Below, one piece after another: positions 43,937-54,327 of a stretch of DNA of 64,000 nt. The DNA comes from Allium sativum. Lineage: Eukaryota > Streptophyta > Magnoliopsida > Asparagales > Amaryllidaceae. Where the stretch lies: assembly GCA_030737875.1 (NCBI GenBank), contig CM060911.1, positions 50,795,001 to 50,859,000 of the forward strand, given 5' to 3'. Under the pieces are notes generated by a model. That model had not been told where the DNA came from, searched no databases, and saw nothing but the letters and a program-made list of their open reading frames with translations. The translations under genes and the position numbers were made by a program. Numbering within the stretch: position 1 is the stretch's first letter; each line of letters opens with the position of its first letter.

Positions 43937-44714
43937 TTGATGAACAAATTGATCAACAGGTATAACTCATCTGCCAGTATGTAGCACAAAGGTTCATGGT
44001 TCAGTAAGGAAAAAAGACTCAAAATAAAATTCAAACCAAGTCAAGAGAGTATGGCATAGTGGTAAGGTGTGTACATATCAAGTAAGAGGTCGGGAGTTCG
44101 AGACTGCTCGAAGACCTATATGATGATGTATTAACCAATTTCAAATATAAAGACCTACCACGCATAACGCAAAAAAATCAGATCACTAAACAAAATTGCC
44201 ATTGGTAAATCATTGCACCGTAGAACATATGTAATTATGTAGTAACAGGGCATCACCTTGAAAACAAAATTATAGAACAGTACAAGATAACTAGAGGCAA
44301 TATGTAGCTTATAGCACATGTAATTATGAAGCAATAGGGCTTCGCATTGAAAACAACAAAATTTATAAAACTGTACATGATAAGTAGAGGCACTATGGGA
44401 ATCAATCTCAAGACTTATAGCAGCCAAAGCGATAATCATTTGAGCAGACATGATGCCACATAACCAAGCGCCACAGATAAAGGGTTAGTTCAAAACAATT
44501 GTAACAACCCGTATTTTAATAACTTGTCAAAACTATAAATCAGGGCAGAATTAATTTTTAAAATAAGAATCAAGGAAAACGGGTTATCCCATTGCATTCG
44601 TCTAGGAATTCTGCTTGAAATAGAGTCCGAGTTTGCGTAAAACAGATACCGTATGAAGAAGATATGGATGAACGAAGTTAGGCAGAAAACCCAGAAACGG
44701 GCCAGAATGCACTG

Positions 44715-44815
44715 GCGCACTTGGGAAGTGCGCTAAAACAAAATTGCACTGGCGCACTTGGGAAGTGCGCCCATGCAATTTTGCATTGGCCCACTTGGCA
44801 GCTGCGCCCAGGAGG
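44715..44815. repeat. GCGCACTT-GGG-AAGTGCGC hairpin repeats, element B 5' LTR
   Basis: Two perfect 19-bp inverted repeats (44,715-44,733 and 44,752-44,770) and a degenerate third, with CAAAATTGCA and its complement between them. This cluster occupies the place, upstream of the TATA box, where elements A and C have GTCGAC repeats. The 3' LTR equivalent is 49,363-49,457. Confidence 0.85.
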
Positions 44816-44985
44816 AGCAGAAAACCTGCTGATCAGGCCCTGGGTGGCCTGGTCGGGTTTTGGTCGAATTTCTGAGCTCTCCTGTGTCACTAGGGCTAAC
44901 TTGTCACTTTCTGATTGGCTTCTCTTGAGATTGATGGCCTTGATTAACTCTAGCTTCATCGATGGTTCTAATTAGTTAGAAACCC

Positions 44986-44993
44986 TATATAAA
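44986..44993 (+). promoter_or_regulatory. TATA box of element B 5' LTR
   Basis: TATATAAA, followed ~45 bp later by a CT-rich start region. The 3' LTR has the same at 49,634-49,641. Confidence 0.65.
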
Positions 44994-45249
44994 CAGCCTC
45001 CTAGCCTCATTCTCTTTACACCATTCTTCTCTAACCTTATGCTGCTCAAATTCTTGATGATCATGGCTTCTTCTTCTTCCTCTAAATTAAATTAAATTAA
45101 AACGCGAAGATTATTCCTTGAAGACTACGGCTAGAAATTGCATATTTGGGGATTTGCTTCTACAATCAAATCAAAATTCAACGATTTAGCAATTCAACGA
45201 GTAATTTCTAGACTTGACTTCTGCATCTAAATTTCTTAGACCACGTTCT

Positions 45250-45255
45250 GTAAGT
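45250..45255 (+). other. candidate splice donor in element B leader
   Basis: GTAAGT about 260 bp after the TATA box, at the same leader position as the donor-like sites of elements A and C. The 3' LTR copy is at 49,898-49,903. Confidence 0.4.
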
Positions 45256-46549
45256 TCCAGTTACTTTTAGATAAAAACTATAAACGTAATATGGCATGTT
45301 ATAAATTGGAATTGATTTATGTATTATTCATATCTATTCTTGTTTTCTTCTTGGATCTTGACTATTGGGAATATTGCCGACGACATTGAAACTATTATTT
45401 ATGGCCTAGGACAAGGATGGTGAACATAAGACTATGCTTATGCCTATGACTGTGAACATAAGACTATGCCTATGACTATGCCTATGCCTATGACTGTGAA
45501 CATAAGACTATGACTATGCCTATGACTGAGAATATAAGACTATTGCCTATGACTATGACAAGGACAATTGTGGCTAATCACCTATGATTCATGACCATGA
45601 GGTTATTGCCTAGGATTATGACTATGAAATTGGATCTAAGCTTGATTTTCTATTCAGACCTATTTTCTTTATTTGTCCTTGGATCTTGACTTTGGGGATT
45701 TTTCTATTTAAGTTAGATTTATCCATATTCTTGAACCTAGATTATTATTCAAACCTTTTCATGTTAATAATGTTATCAGATCTATATGCCTGCGATGTTT
45801 TACTCAATTTATTCAGTTATGATATGCCTTGAAAATAAATTGATAATGGAATAATGTTTATTATGCTATATGTGAAATTGAATGATATTCTATTTTATTA
45901 TCATGTTGAATTGGGGATTAATGAGTAAGTATATTCATATGTATATTGGAGTAGAACCTGTTATGATAAGTTGTGTAGTTTATCATGTTATGCAAGTTTT
46001 AGGTTGTAAAATCATATCACATATGTGACGACATGTTAGATCTACATGTTTATGTGTATATGTTAAACCTATGTCATATTTCAAGAACACACTTACTCAT
46101 ATGCTCGTGATTGATTTGCAATTTCACATATATGTAAGTTGATTTAGTCTTCATATATGTATGTTGATTTAGTCTACGTTGCAAGATTCACATCTATGAT
46201 ATTCATGTTGACTATTTTGCAAGTTCACACCTATGATGTTCATATTGACTATGCCGAAAATGCCAAGTTTACACCTATGTCACGTTTATGTTAATGAATT
46301 GCTTTATGCCAATTTTGCGTACGTTAAATTAGGCTAAGTTTTTAGCCTAATATTATATGTCAAAAATCATGCAGACGAGAAATTAGGCTAAGATTGTTAT
46401 CCTAATATTTAGACGGGGTAACATTGGGAAAAATTGGTAATCATAGGAAGCTTGACATGAAACTTGCCTTGAAAACTTGACACGAACTTGACATGAATCA
46501 TGAACATGGACATGACACTAGAATGAACTTGAAAATGGCCAACTCAAGG

Positions 46550-46623
46550 TTGGGTTGAGTTTGCAGTGTAATTCTGCCCGGAACCACCCGGCAAATCCAG
46601 TTACTGCAAACAATAGGACCCAA
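46550..46623 (+). other. covarying hairpin 1 of element B 5' LTR
   Basis: Outer TTGGGT with ACCCAA (46,618-46,623); inner GTTTGCAGT (46,559-46,567) with ACTGCAAAC (46,603-46,611). Compared with element A (TTAGAA/TTCTAA, GTTTGCGGC/GCCGCAAAC), both sides of several pairs have changed together. Confidence 0.75.
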
Positions 46624-46661
46624 TGTGGGTAGTTGGTCATATCGCACTTGAAAACCCGAGG

Positions 46662-46732
46662 TCAGACTGAGTTGTGGTGTAATTCTGCCCGGAACCGCCC
46701 GGCATATCCCGTGACCACAACAACATGTCTGA
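46662..46732 (+). other. covarying hairpin 2 of element B 5' LTR
   Basis: Outer TCAGA with TCTGA (46,728-46,732); inner GTTGTGGT (46,671-46,678) with ACCACAAC (46,714-46,721). 112 bp after hairpin 1. The loop is conserved. Confidence 0.75.
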
Positions 46733-47540
46733 TGTGAGAGGTTAGGGTGCATTAATGAATTAATGCCACATGATAGGGTTAAGTCATGAACATGTAAGAC
46801 AACACTTAACCAACTTGATACATGATTTGTAGGTAGGTTAAGTCGCGAATTTGAATGACAACACTTAACCAACTTGACATGCTAGACAGATAGGGGTTAA
46901 GTCACGAATTTAAATGATAACACATAACCTATTGGACGGAAACCCTAGTTACGCGGTCCGTTTCAGCAGTAACCCACTAGATGTATCATGGTACCCTGGG
47001 ACTACACAGGGTGGGGCACGATTACTGGGATGATTGTAAGCGACCAGAACGATGGCTGTGTTGGTGCGCCAGTGTAGGTTCAGGCGGGCTATGGTCGTGC
47101 ACGTGGCCCGGAGTTGAAAAAGCCGGCATTGGGCATCAGTAGGTTTATCTGTGCATTCTTGATTCGTTTCGGTGGTTGGCACCATAGGGTTTGATACACC
47201 CTATGGTGAACCTAGCACAGGTGACTACATTCGTGATAGGGCCGTATGACACAGAAACACATGACGAGCTAGAACTTGTAGGGAGCCGATCGATTAGTGT
47301 ATCGTTCCGTTGGACCTAGGAATGGGTCATTTCATGATACTGGGCCAAGGGATCATTTCATGATTAATATAAGACATGGGTTTGGGATTCTAGTACAGTT
47401 GATGCAGCGAACCTTGAATATGTGATGCTATACTTGATTTATCATGTTATCTTAGTCTATCTTACCAACCTTGTCATCATCCTTATGTTAACTTTCAGTT
47501 TGTACATGTCATGTTACCTTTATCTGTTTTTATGCTGAAA

Positions 47541-47620
47541 GTCACTTGGACTTACCAGTCTTTATGACTGACATGTTTTCTTTCACCTCTTTTTCTTTCG
47601 TTCCCTCCCCCCCCCCCCAG
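47541..47620 (+). other. small hairpins and C tract, element B 5' LTR
   Basis: AAGTC-ACTTG-GACTT, then CAGTC-TTTAT-GACTG (47,556-47,570), and ~35 bp later a run of 14 C. The 3' LTR copy is at 52,187-52,255. Confidence 0.6.
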
Positions 47621-47940
47621 GTTCTCACGGAGAAAACTCTAGCACTTAGCTTGGATTTCGCTTGCTTTTGATTCAACTCATGTACAGTTTGATCTTGGGC
47701 TATGCTATGGGTGCATTTTCTGCTACCTTTGGGGAATTAAGCTACTTTTGATGTTTTAAGTTTATGCTTCTTTATTTATGCAAGACAGAATTTGTTGTAA
47801 TGGAAAATAATGACCTTGGCTATTTGATGTAAAAGGTTTTGACTCTTCTTGAAAGTAATGAAAATTTTCTTTTGATTCTTCCGCTGTTTATCTATGTTCT
47901 GTCTTGTAATATTTCTGTGATTGTTTACCTCGATAACACT

Positions 47941-47985
47941 CCTCCAAAACTAGTGCATTCCCTTTGTGAGTGACCCTAGCGGAGG
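47941..47985 (+). other. LTR-terminal hairpin next to the PBS, element B
   Basis: CCTCC with GGAGG outside and CTAG with CTAG inside, around GCATTCCCTTTGTGAGTGA. Copy in the 3' LTR at 52,577-52,621. Confidence 0.5.
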
Positions 47986-47999
47986 TGGGGTGTTACATT

Positions 48000-48011
48000 T
48001 GGTATCAGAGC
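48000..48011 (+). promoter_or_regulatory. primer binding site (initiator tRNA-Met), element B
   Basis: TGGTATCAGAGC two bases after the LTR end, as in elements A and C. Confidence 0.92.
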
Positions 48012-48313
48012 AGAAGGTTAGCAGACTGGGCAAAAGTTTTTAAAACCTTCTGAAATTATTTTCAAAACCGTTTACAAAGAAACATTTTTCGAGAAAAGTC
48101 TTGTTTTATTTAAAGGCTATTCCCCAAAATCCATTTGCACTATCCTTTGTTTCCTTGTTTGAATCTCTTTTCCTTTCTTTTCTCCATCTATAGTCGCAGT
48201 AGTTTTTACTTGCGGCTAATCTTCTTTCTAGCTTCGTAGATGGTTTTCCGTACGATGGAGATAATTTCCGTGAGGCTTGTTAACATGTTACATAGGAAAG
48301 ATATGAGTGATAA
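48012..48313 (+). other. leader and gag remnant, element B
   Basis: The first half parallels the pre-gag leaders of A and C (AAAGCCATAT-like, pyrimidine-rich), but no gag ATG follows. Near 48,276-48,312 one frame reads LVNMLHRKDMSDK, resembling the [13 protein letters not shown] near the end of the Gag capsid region in A and C. The capsid-coding part has therefore been deleted up to this point, and a frame change lies before 48,314. Confidence 0.6.
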
Positions 48314-48592
48314 GTTAAGGCGGATGAGTCTCAGAACGAGAAGAAAGACTCCGAGAAAGGAGGCAAGAACAACAACAACAAGAATGATAACAAGACACGT
48401 GAGAAAAGAAAATGCCACTTCTATGGTATTGAGGGGCATATAGTCCAGGATTGTAGAAAGAAGAAGATGAAGATGGGAGCATGCTTTCAGTGTGGTGATA
48501 TTGGACATATCAGCAAGAACTGCCCTAAGAAGCAAGGGCAAGCCCCGCAAGCAGGATCTTCTGGGGGTACATCTTTAACTTCTTCTCCTTGA
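48314..48592 (+). pseudogene. gag: Gag zinc-knuckle remnant, element B
   Basis: Open frame of 92 codons without an upstream ATG. A Lys/Asn-rich stretch is followed by CHFYGIEGHIVQDC, where the second Cys of the knuckle is Tyr, and a normal knuckle CFQCGDIGHISKNC. It ends soon after in GGTSLTSSP and a stop. After the knuckles the DNA jumps to GGGTACATCTTT, which in element C lies at the very end of the chromodomain reading frame (about 61,246). One deletion therefore removed protease to chromodomain. It has no capsid domain and cannot form particles. Confidence 0.75.
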
Positions 48593-49134
48593 TGCTTTGT
48601 TTTATCTTGCTTATCTTCTCAATCCTATCTTGAGAACCTTAGGTAGAACCCTTTTGGATGTAAACATGTGATTGAAACATGTTATGGTTGATGTTTGCAT
48701 ATGGTTGCAAGTGGTCGCAAGTGGTTGCTCGTGGTTGCATAACACACATTAGGCACTAGATCGGCTTAGACACATTTTCATATTGCATATGCATGAGTGT
48801 TTATACTTGTTTATGGATGAAATTGAATGTATTATCATGTGAATGTTGCATATGAATGGATGTTTGTGAACACATATAGTGTTTATGTGACTAGGACTAT
48901 TTGCATACATGTTGGATTCATGGCACTAAACATGTTTTGCATTAAGAAGATCAATTAGGCCTGATCATTTGCATTAGATAAGGAACATATACACACACTT
49001 TCTACATATGTTTATATAGCATTAGAAATCGTTTAAGGACAATGGTTGCTTGTGGATGATGCTTTGAGTAGATGGATGATTGGATGATAGGATGCGTTCT
49101 TCTTAACTTGAAGATTTCGGAGACGAAATCCTTT
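48593..49134 (+). other. 3' untranslated region, element B
   Basis: Homologous to the post-pol regions of A (20,904-21,411) and C (61,278-61,840): CTTAGGTAGAA, GTAAACATG, a cluster of TGGTTGC words, and GGACAATGG...TGGATGATTGGATGATAGGA before the PPT hairpin. No ORF. Confidence 0.75.
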
Positions 49135-49147
49135 AAGGAGGGGAGAA
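49135..49147 (+). promoter_or_regulatory. polypurine tract, element B
   Basis: AAGGAGGGGAGAA directly before the 3' LTR; hairpin GATTTC-GGAGAC-GAAATC just upstream. Confidence 0.9.
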
Positions 49148-51191
49148 TGTAACAACCCGTATTTTAATAACTTGTCAAAACTATAAATCAAAGCAGCATT
49201 AATTTTTAAAATAAGAATCAAGGGAAATGGGTTACGCAATTGCGTTCGTCTCGGAATTCTGCTTGAAATAGAGTCCGATTTTGCGTAAAACGGATAACGT
49301 ACGAAGAAGATATGGACCAACGAAGTTAGGCAGAAAAACCAGAAATGGGCCAGAATGCACTGGCGCACTTGGGAAGTGCGCCAGAACAAAATTGCACTGG
49401 CGCACTTGGGAAGTGCGCCCATGCAATTTTGCATTGGCGCACTTGGCAGGTGCGCCCAGGACGAGCAGAAAACCTGCTAGTCAGGCCCTGGCTGGCCTTA
49501 TCGGGTTCTGGTCGAATTTCTGAGCTCTCCTGTGTCACTAGGGCTAACTTGTCACTTTCTGATTGGCTTATCTTGAGATGGATGGCCTTGATTAACTCTA
49601 GCTTCATCGACGGCTCTAATTAGTTTGAAACCCTATATAAACAGCCTCCTAGCCTCATTCTATTTACACCATTCTTCTCTAACCTTATGATGTTCAAACT
49701 CTTAATGATCATGGCTTCTTCTTCTTCCTCTAAATTAAATTAAATTAAAATGCGAAGATTATTCCTTGAAGACTACGGCTAGGAACTGCATATTTGGGGA
49801 TTTGCTTCTACAATCAAATCAAAATTCAACGATTCAGCAATTCAACGACTAATTTCTAGACTTGACTTCTGCATCTAAATTTCTTAGACCACGATCTGTA
49901 AGTTCCAGTTACTTTTAGATAAAAACTATAAACCTAATATGGCATGTTATAAATTGGAATTGATTTATGTATAATTCATATCTATTCTTGTTTTCTTTTT
50001 GGATCTTGACTATTGGGAATATTGCCGACGACGTTGAAACTATTATTAATGGCCTAAGACTATGATGGTGAACATAAGACTATGATTATGCCTATGACTG
50101 TAAATATAAGACTATGCCTATGCCTATGCCTATGACTGTGAACATAAGACTATGCCTATGCCTATGACTGAGAATATAAGACTATTGCCTATGACTATGA
50201 CAAGGACAATTGTGGCTAATCACCTATGATTCATGATCATGAGGTTATTGCCTAGGATTATGACTATGAAATTGGATCTAAGCTTGATTTTCTATTCAGA
50301 CCTATTTTCTTTATTTGTCCTTGGATCTTGACTTTGGGGATTTTTCTATTTAAGTTAGATTTATCCATATTATTGAACCTAGATTATTATTCAAACCTTT
50401 TCATGTTAATAATGTTATCAGATCTATATGCCTGCGATGTTTTACTCAATTTATTCAGTTATGATATGCCTTGAAAATAAATTGATAATGGAACAATGTT
50501 TATTATGCTATATGAGAAATTGAATGATATTCTATTTTATTATCATGTTGAATTGGGGATTAATGAATAAGTCTATTCATATGTATATTGGAGTAGAACC
50601 TGTTATGATAAGTTGTATAGTTTATCATGTTATGCAAGTTTTAGTTTGTAAAATCATATCACATATGTGACCACATGTTAGATCTACATGTTTATGTGTA
50701 TATGTTAAACCTATGTCATATTTCAAGAACACACTTATTCATATGCTTGTGATTGATTTGCAAGTTCACATATATGTAAGTTGATTTAGTCTTCATATAT
50801 GTATGTTGATTTAGTCTACGTTGCAAGATTCACACCTATGATATTCATGTTGACTATTTTGCAAGTTCACACCTATGATGTTCATATTGACTATGCCAAA
50901 AATGCCAAGTTTACACCTATGTCATGTTTATGTTAATGAATAGCTTTATGCCAATTTTGCATACGTTAAATTAGGCTAAGTTTTTAGCCTAATATTATAT
51001 GTCAAAAATCAATCGGACGAGAAATTAGGCTAAGATTGTTATCCTAATATTTAGACGGGGTAACGTTGGGAAAAATTGGTAATCATAGGAAGCTTGACAT
51101 GAAACTTGCCTTGAAAACTTGACATGAACTTGACATGAATCATGAACATGGCCATGACACTAGAATGAACTTGAAAATGGCCAACTCGAGG

Positions 51192-51265
51192 TTGAGTTGA
51201 GTTTGCAGTGTAATTCTGCCTGGAACCGCCCGGCAAATCCAGTTACTGCAAACAATAGGATCCAA
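51192..51265 (+). other. covarying hairpin 1 of element B 3' LTR
   Basis: Inner stem as in the 5' LTR. The outer stem here is TTGAGT with ATCCAA, with a mismatch and a wobble, so it is weaker than the 5' copy (TTGGGT/ACCCAA). Confidence 0.68.
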
Positions 51266-51303
51266 TGTGGGTAGTTGGTCATATCGCACTTGAAAACCCG
51301 AGG

Positions 51304-51374
51304 TCAGACTGAGTTGTGGTGTAATTCTGCCCGGAACCGCCCGGCATATCCAATGACCACAACAACATGTCTGA
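51304..51374 (+). other. covarying hairpin 2 of element B 3' LTR
   Basis: TCAGA with TCTGA outside, GTTGTGGT with ACCACAAC inside. Identical pairing to the 5' LTR. Confidence 0.73.
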
Positions 51375-52675
51375 TGTGAGAGGTTGGGGTGCATTAATGA
51401 ATTAATGCCACATGATAGGGTTAAGTCATGAACATGTAAGACAACACTTAACCAACTTGATACATGATTCGTAGGTAGGTTAAGTCGCGAACTTGAATGA
51501 CAACACTTAACCAACTTGACATGCTAGACTGATAAGGGTTAAGTCACGAATTTAAATGACAACACTTAACCTATTGGACGGAAACCCTAGTTACGCGGTC
51601 CGTTTCAGCAGTAACCCACTAGATGTATCATGGTACCCTGGGACTACGCAGGGTGGGGCACGATTACTGGTCTGATTGTAAGCGACCAGAACGACGGCTG
51701 TGTTGATGCGCCAGTGTAGGTTCAGGCGGGCTATGTTCGTGCACGTGGCCTGGAGTTGAAGAAGCAGGCATTGGGCATCAATAGGTTTATCTGTGCATTC
51801 TTGATTCGTGTCGGTGGTTGACACCATAGGGCTTGATACACCCTATGGTGGACCTAGCACATGTGACTACATTCATGATAGGGCCGTATGACACAGAAAC
51901 ACATGACGAGCTAAAACTTGTAGGGAGCCGATCGATTAGTGGATCGTTCCGTTGGACCTAGAATGGGTTATTTCATGATATTGGGCCAAGGGATCATTTC
52001 TTGATTAATATAAGACATGGGTTTGGGATTCTAGTGCAGTTGATGCAGTGAACCTTGAATACGTGATTCTATACTTGATTTATCATGTTATCTTAGTCTA
52101 TCTTGCCAACGTTGTCATCATCCTTATGTTAACTTTCAGTTTTTACATGTCATGTTACCTTTATCTGTTTTAATGCTGAAAGTCACTTGGACTTACCAGT
52201 CTTTATGACTGACCCGTTTTCTTTCGCCTCTTTTTCTTTCATCCCCCCCCCCCCAAGTTCTCAGGGAGGAAACTCTAGCACTTAGCTTTGATGTCGCTTG
52301 CTTTTGATTCAGCTCATGTATGGTTTGATCTTGGGCTATGCTATGGCAGCATTTTCTGCTACCTTTGTGGAATTAAGCTACTTTTGATGTTTTAAGTTTA
52401 TGCTTCTTTATTTATGCAAGACAGAATTTGTTGTAATGGAAAATAATGACCTTGGCTATTTGATGTAAAAGGTTTTGACTCTTCTTGAAAGTAATGAAAA
52501 TTTTCTTTCGATTCTTCCGCTTTTTATCTATATTCTGTCTTGTAATATTTCTGTGTTTGTTTACCTCGATAACGCTCCTCCAAAACTAGTGCATTCCCTT
52601 TGTGAGTGACCCTAGCGGAGGTAAGGTGTTACAACAATACTAGTTAAGAGATGGTACTTTATACAATAAGTGGGG

Positions 52676-52748
52676 GGGGCCATTCCGAGAATCGAACTCG
52701 GGACCTCTCGCACCCAAAGCGAGAATCATACCACTAGACCAAATGCCT
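52676..52748 (-). pseudogene. tRNA-Pro(UGG)-derived copy with acceptor insertion
   Basis: An extra base in the acceptor 3' strand (GGCCATTCC on the plus strand) and G1 to A on the 5' side (AATGCCT); the rest of the cloverleaf, including anticodon TGG, is consensus. It lies just right of element B. Confidence 0.78.
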
Positions 52749-53339
52749 TTGATGAACAAATTGATCAACAGGTATAACTCATCTTCCAGTCTATAACACA
52801 AAGGTTCACGGTGAGGAAAAAAGACTCAGAATAAAAGTCAAACCAAGGCAAGAGAGTGTGGCATAGTGGTAAGGTGTGTACATATCAAGTAAGAGGTCGG
52901 GAGTTCGAGACTCCTCCTATACCTATATGATGATGTATTAACCAATTTCAAATCTAAATACCTACCACGCATAACGCAAAAAAATCAGATCCCTAAACAA
53001 AATTGCCATTGGTAAAGCATTGCACCATAGAACATATGTAATTATGTAGCAACGGGGCATCACCTTGAAAGCAAAATCATAGAACAGTACAAGATAACTA
53101 GAGGCAATTGCACCTCATAGCACATGTAATTATGGAGCAACAAGCAACACATTGAAAACAACAAAATTTATAAAACTGTACAGGAGAAGTAGAGGCACTA
53201 TGGGAATCAATCTCGAGACCTATAGCAGCCAAAGCGAGAAACATTTGAGCAGACATGATGCCGCACAACCATGCATCGCAGATAAAGGGTTAGTTCAAAA
53301 CAATACTAATTAAGAGATGGTACCTTATACAGTAGGTAA

Positions 53340-53411
53340 GGGGCATTCCTAGAATCGAACTCGGGACCTCTCTCACCCAAAGTGAGAATCATACCACTAG
53401 ATAAAATGCCA
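53340..53411 (-). pseudogene. tRNA-Pro(UGG)-derived copy with compensated anticodon stem
   Basis: Anticodon stem CTCAC/GTGAG: pair 30:40 has switched from G:C to A:U on both strands. It also has type B changes, G10 altered and acceptor base 1 U (AATGCCA on the plus strand), so it is probably inactive now. Confidence 0.7.
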
Positions 53412-53857
53412 TTGATGAAAAACTGATAAGCAGGTATAACTCATCTACTAGTCTGTAGCACAATGGTTCACGGTTTAGTAGGGAAAAAAGACTCAGAATA
53501 AAAGTCAAACTAAGTCAAAAGAGTGTGGCATAATGATAAGGTGTGTGCATATAAAGTAAGAGGTCAGGAGTTCGAGAATTGTAACACCCCGTATATTCTA
53601 TAACATTAAGTTTCACAAATAAACTATAATTCATTCAAAATTAAAGAATTAAGGGAAATGGGTTTCGCGTTGCGATCGTCTCGAAATTCTGCTTGAGATA
53701 GAGTCTGAGTTTGCATAGATCGGACTCCGTATGAAGGAGTTATGAACTCCGGAAGTTTCAGAATTCAATTTAAAAATTCAAACAGTTCAAAATTCAGTTC
53801 AAATTTCGAATTCGGAGCCAAACTGGGCTGGGCAGGAAAATTCCCGCCCAGGACCCA

Positions 53858-53945
53858 GGTCGACCAGGGGGTCGACCTGGGGGTCGACCTGGGTGACCAG
53901 GCCGACCATAGGGTCGACCTGGGGGTCGACCTGCCCAGTCGACCT
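53858..53945. repeat. GTCGAC palindromic repeats, element C 5' LTR
   Basis: Six GTCGAC hexamers plus one GCCGAC variant. The 3' LTR cluster (62,136-62,196) has four. Just upstream is a GGAAAATTCC palindrome, extended to a perfect 16-mer in the 3' LTR. Confidence 0.88.
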
Positions 53946-54101
53946 GGTTTGGCCCTGGCTGGTCTGGTCGGGTTTCTGGTCGAATTTCTGAGCTTGGCTG
54001 TGTCATTAGGGCTTACTTGTCGCTTTCTGATTGGCTTCTCTTGAGATGGATGGCCTTGATTAACTCTAGCTTCATCGACGGCTTTAATTAGTTTGAAATT
54101 C

Positions 54102-54109
54102 TATAAATA
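54102..54109 (+). promoter_or_regulatory. TATA box of element C 5' LTR
   Basis: TATAAATA, 523 bp into the LTR; the 3' LTR copy is at 62,353-62,360. Confidence 0.65.
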
Positions 54110-54321
54110 TAACTCAACTCTCAACCTAAATTCACACAAATAATATAGAACTAGAGCTGTCATGCTGCTGGAAAGAAACTAGGAGTGGCCTTCAATTAGA
54201 GAAAGCTGAGAGACAAGCCAAAATTAAAGTTAAAACAAGAATCAAAACAATGTTAGTCTACCCAAAGGAAAGCATTTCAAATCCAGAACTCATAATCCAG
54301 AATTCAAGTTCATCGTTTGTT

Positions 54322-54327
54322 GTAAGT
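54322..54327 (+). other. candidate splice donor in element C leader
   Basis: GTAAGT about 210 bp after the TATA box. With the acceptor CAG at 56,933-56,935 (after CTTTTTGTTT) an intron of ~2.6 kb could be removed, bringing the leader directly to the gag ATG. The 3' LTR copy of the donor is at 62,573-62,578. Confidence 0.4.

Larger units (their letters stand above)
24969..44499. repeat. tandem tRNA-Pro array, segment 2
   Basis: The array resumes directly after the 3' LTR of element A, in the body of the same kind of unit, and runs 19.5 kb with 29 tRNA-Pro positions to the element B insertion. Its middle (about 25,650-39,920) is organised as an eight-unit higher-order repeat; the flanks are simple ~670-bp units like segment 1. 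The plus-strand tRNA-like head begins about 111 bp right of each tRNA-Pro. It lacks the A-box core in the units near 27,367, 32,698 and 38,029, which are the same unit in three higher-order copies. Confidence 0.93.
44500..47997 (+). repeat. 5' LTR of element B
   Basis: 3,498 bp. Contents in order: GCGCACTT hairpin repeats, TATA box, leader with serine-rich mini-ORF, GTAAGT donor-like site, GACTATGCCTATG minisatellite (45,415-45,560), twin hairpins, paired small hairpins, C tract, terminal hairpin. No protein-coding sequence recognised. Confidence 0.93.
44500..52633 (+). mobile_element. Element B: deletion-derivative Ty3/Gypsy chromovirus (8.1 kb)
   Basis: Complete element with LTR termini TGTAACAAC/GTGTTACA, PBS and PPT, and an exact 5-bp target duplication ACAAT (44,495-44,499 and 52,634-52,638). 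The interior is only 1.15 kb. It holds a scrap of the gag C-terminus with the zinc knuckles, joined to sequence that in element C lies beyond the chromodomain. It therefore lacks every enzyme and the capsid domain. The clean duplication and closely similar LTRs show it inserted as one unit, presumably with proteins supplied by a relative. Confidence 0.93.
49148..52633 (+). repeat. 3' LTR of element B
   Basis: 3,486 bp, aligned to the 5' LTR over its whole length with scattered substitutions, a different number of GCCTATGACTATG repeat words (50,040-50,190) and a different C-tract length. The end reads GGAGGTAAGGTGTTACA where the 5' LTR has GGAGGTGGGGTGTTACA. Confidence 0.93.
52634..53579. repeat. 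tandem tRNA-Pro array, segment 3 (between elements B and C)
   Basis: The segment begins with the 5-bp duplication ACAAT produced by element B, completing the unit left off at 44,499. It contains two tRNA-Pro-derived copies (52,676 and 53,340) and two plus-strand tRNA-like heads (about 52,855 and 53,520). The second head is cut at 53,579, just after its B box, by the insertion of element C. The array presumably continues beyond element C, outside the window. Confidence 0.92.

Noticed and set aside
1..44499. CRISPR array or centromeric satellite
   Set aside because: Repeats are long, contiguous and carry tRNA genes; there are no short repeats separated by unique spacers. A satellite role cannot be excluded, but nothing beyond the tandem structure suggests it.
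44990..45120. Serine-rich ORF in element B leader as a signal peptide
   Set aside because: Only ~18 codons, ends in a low-complexity AAATTAAATTAA, and not shared by A or C. Treated as a mini-ORF only.
46498..46872. 124-codon minus-strand ORF in element B LTR covering the twin hairpins
   Set aside because: Its repeated segment reflects the two hairpin copies. In A and C the corresponding frame is not maintained, whereas stem pairing is, so structure explains conservation better than protein.
53742..54044. 100-codon ORF with VDLGVDLG repeats in element C 5' LTR
   Set aside because: Encoded by the GTCGAC repeats and overlapped by an open antisense frame; a composition artefact. The same holds for similar ORFs near 15,791 and 21,517.
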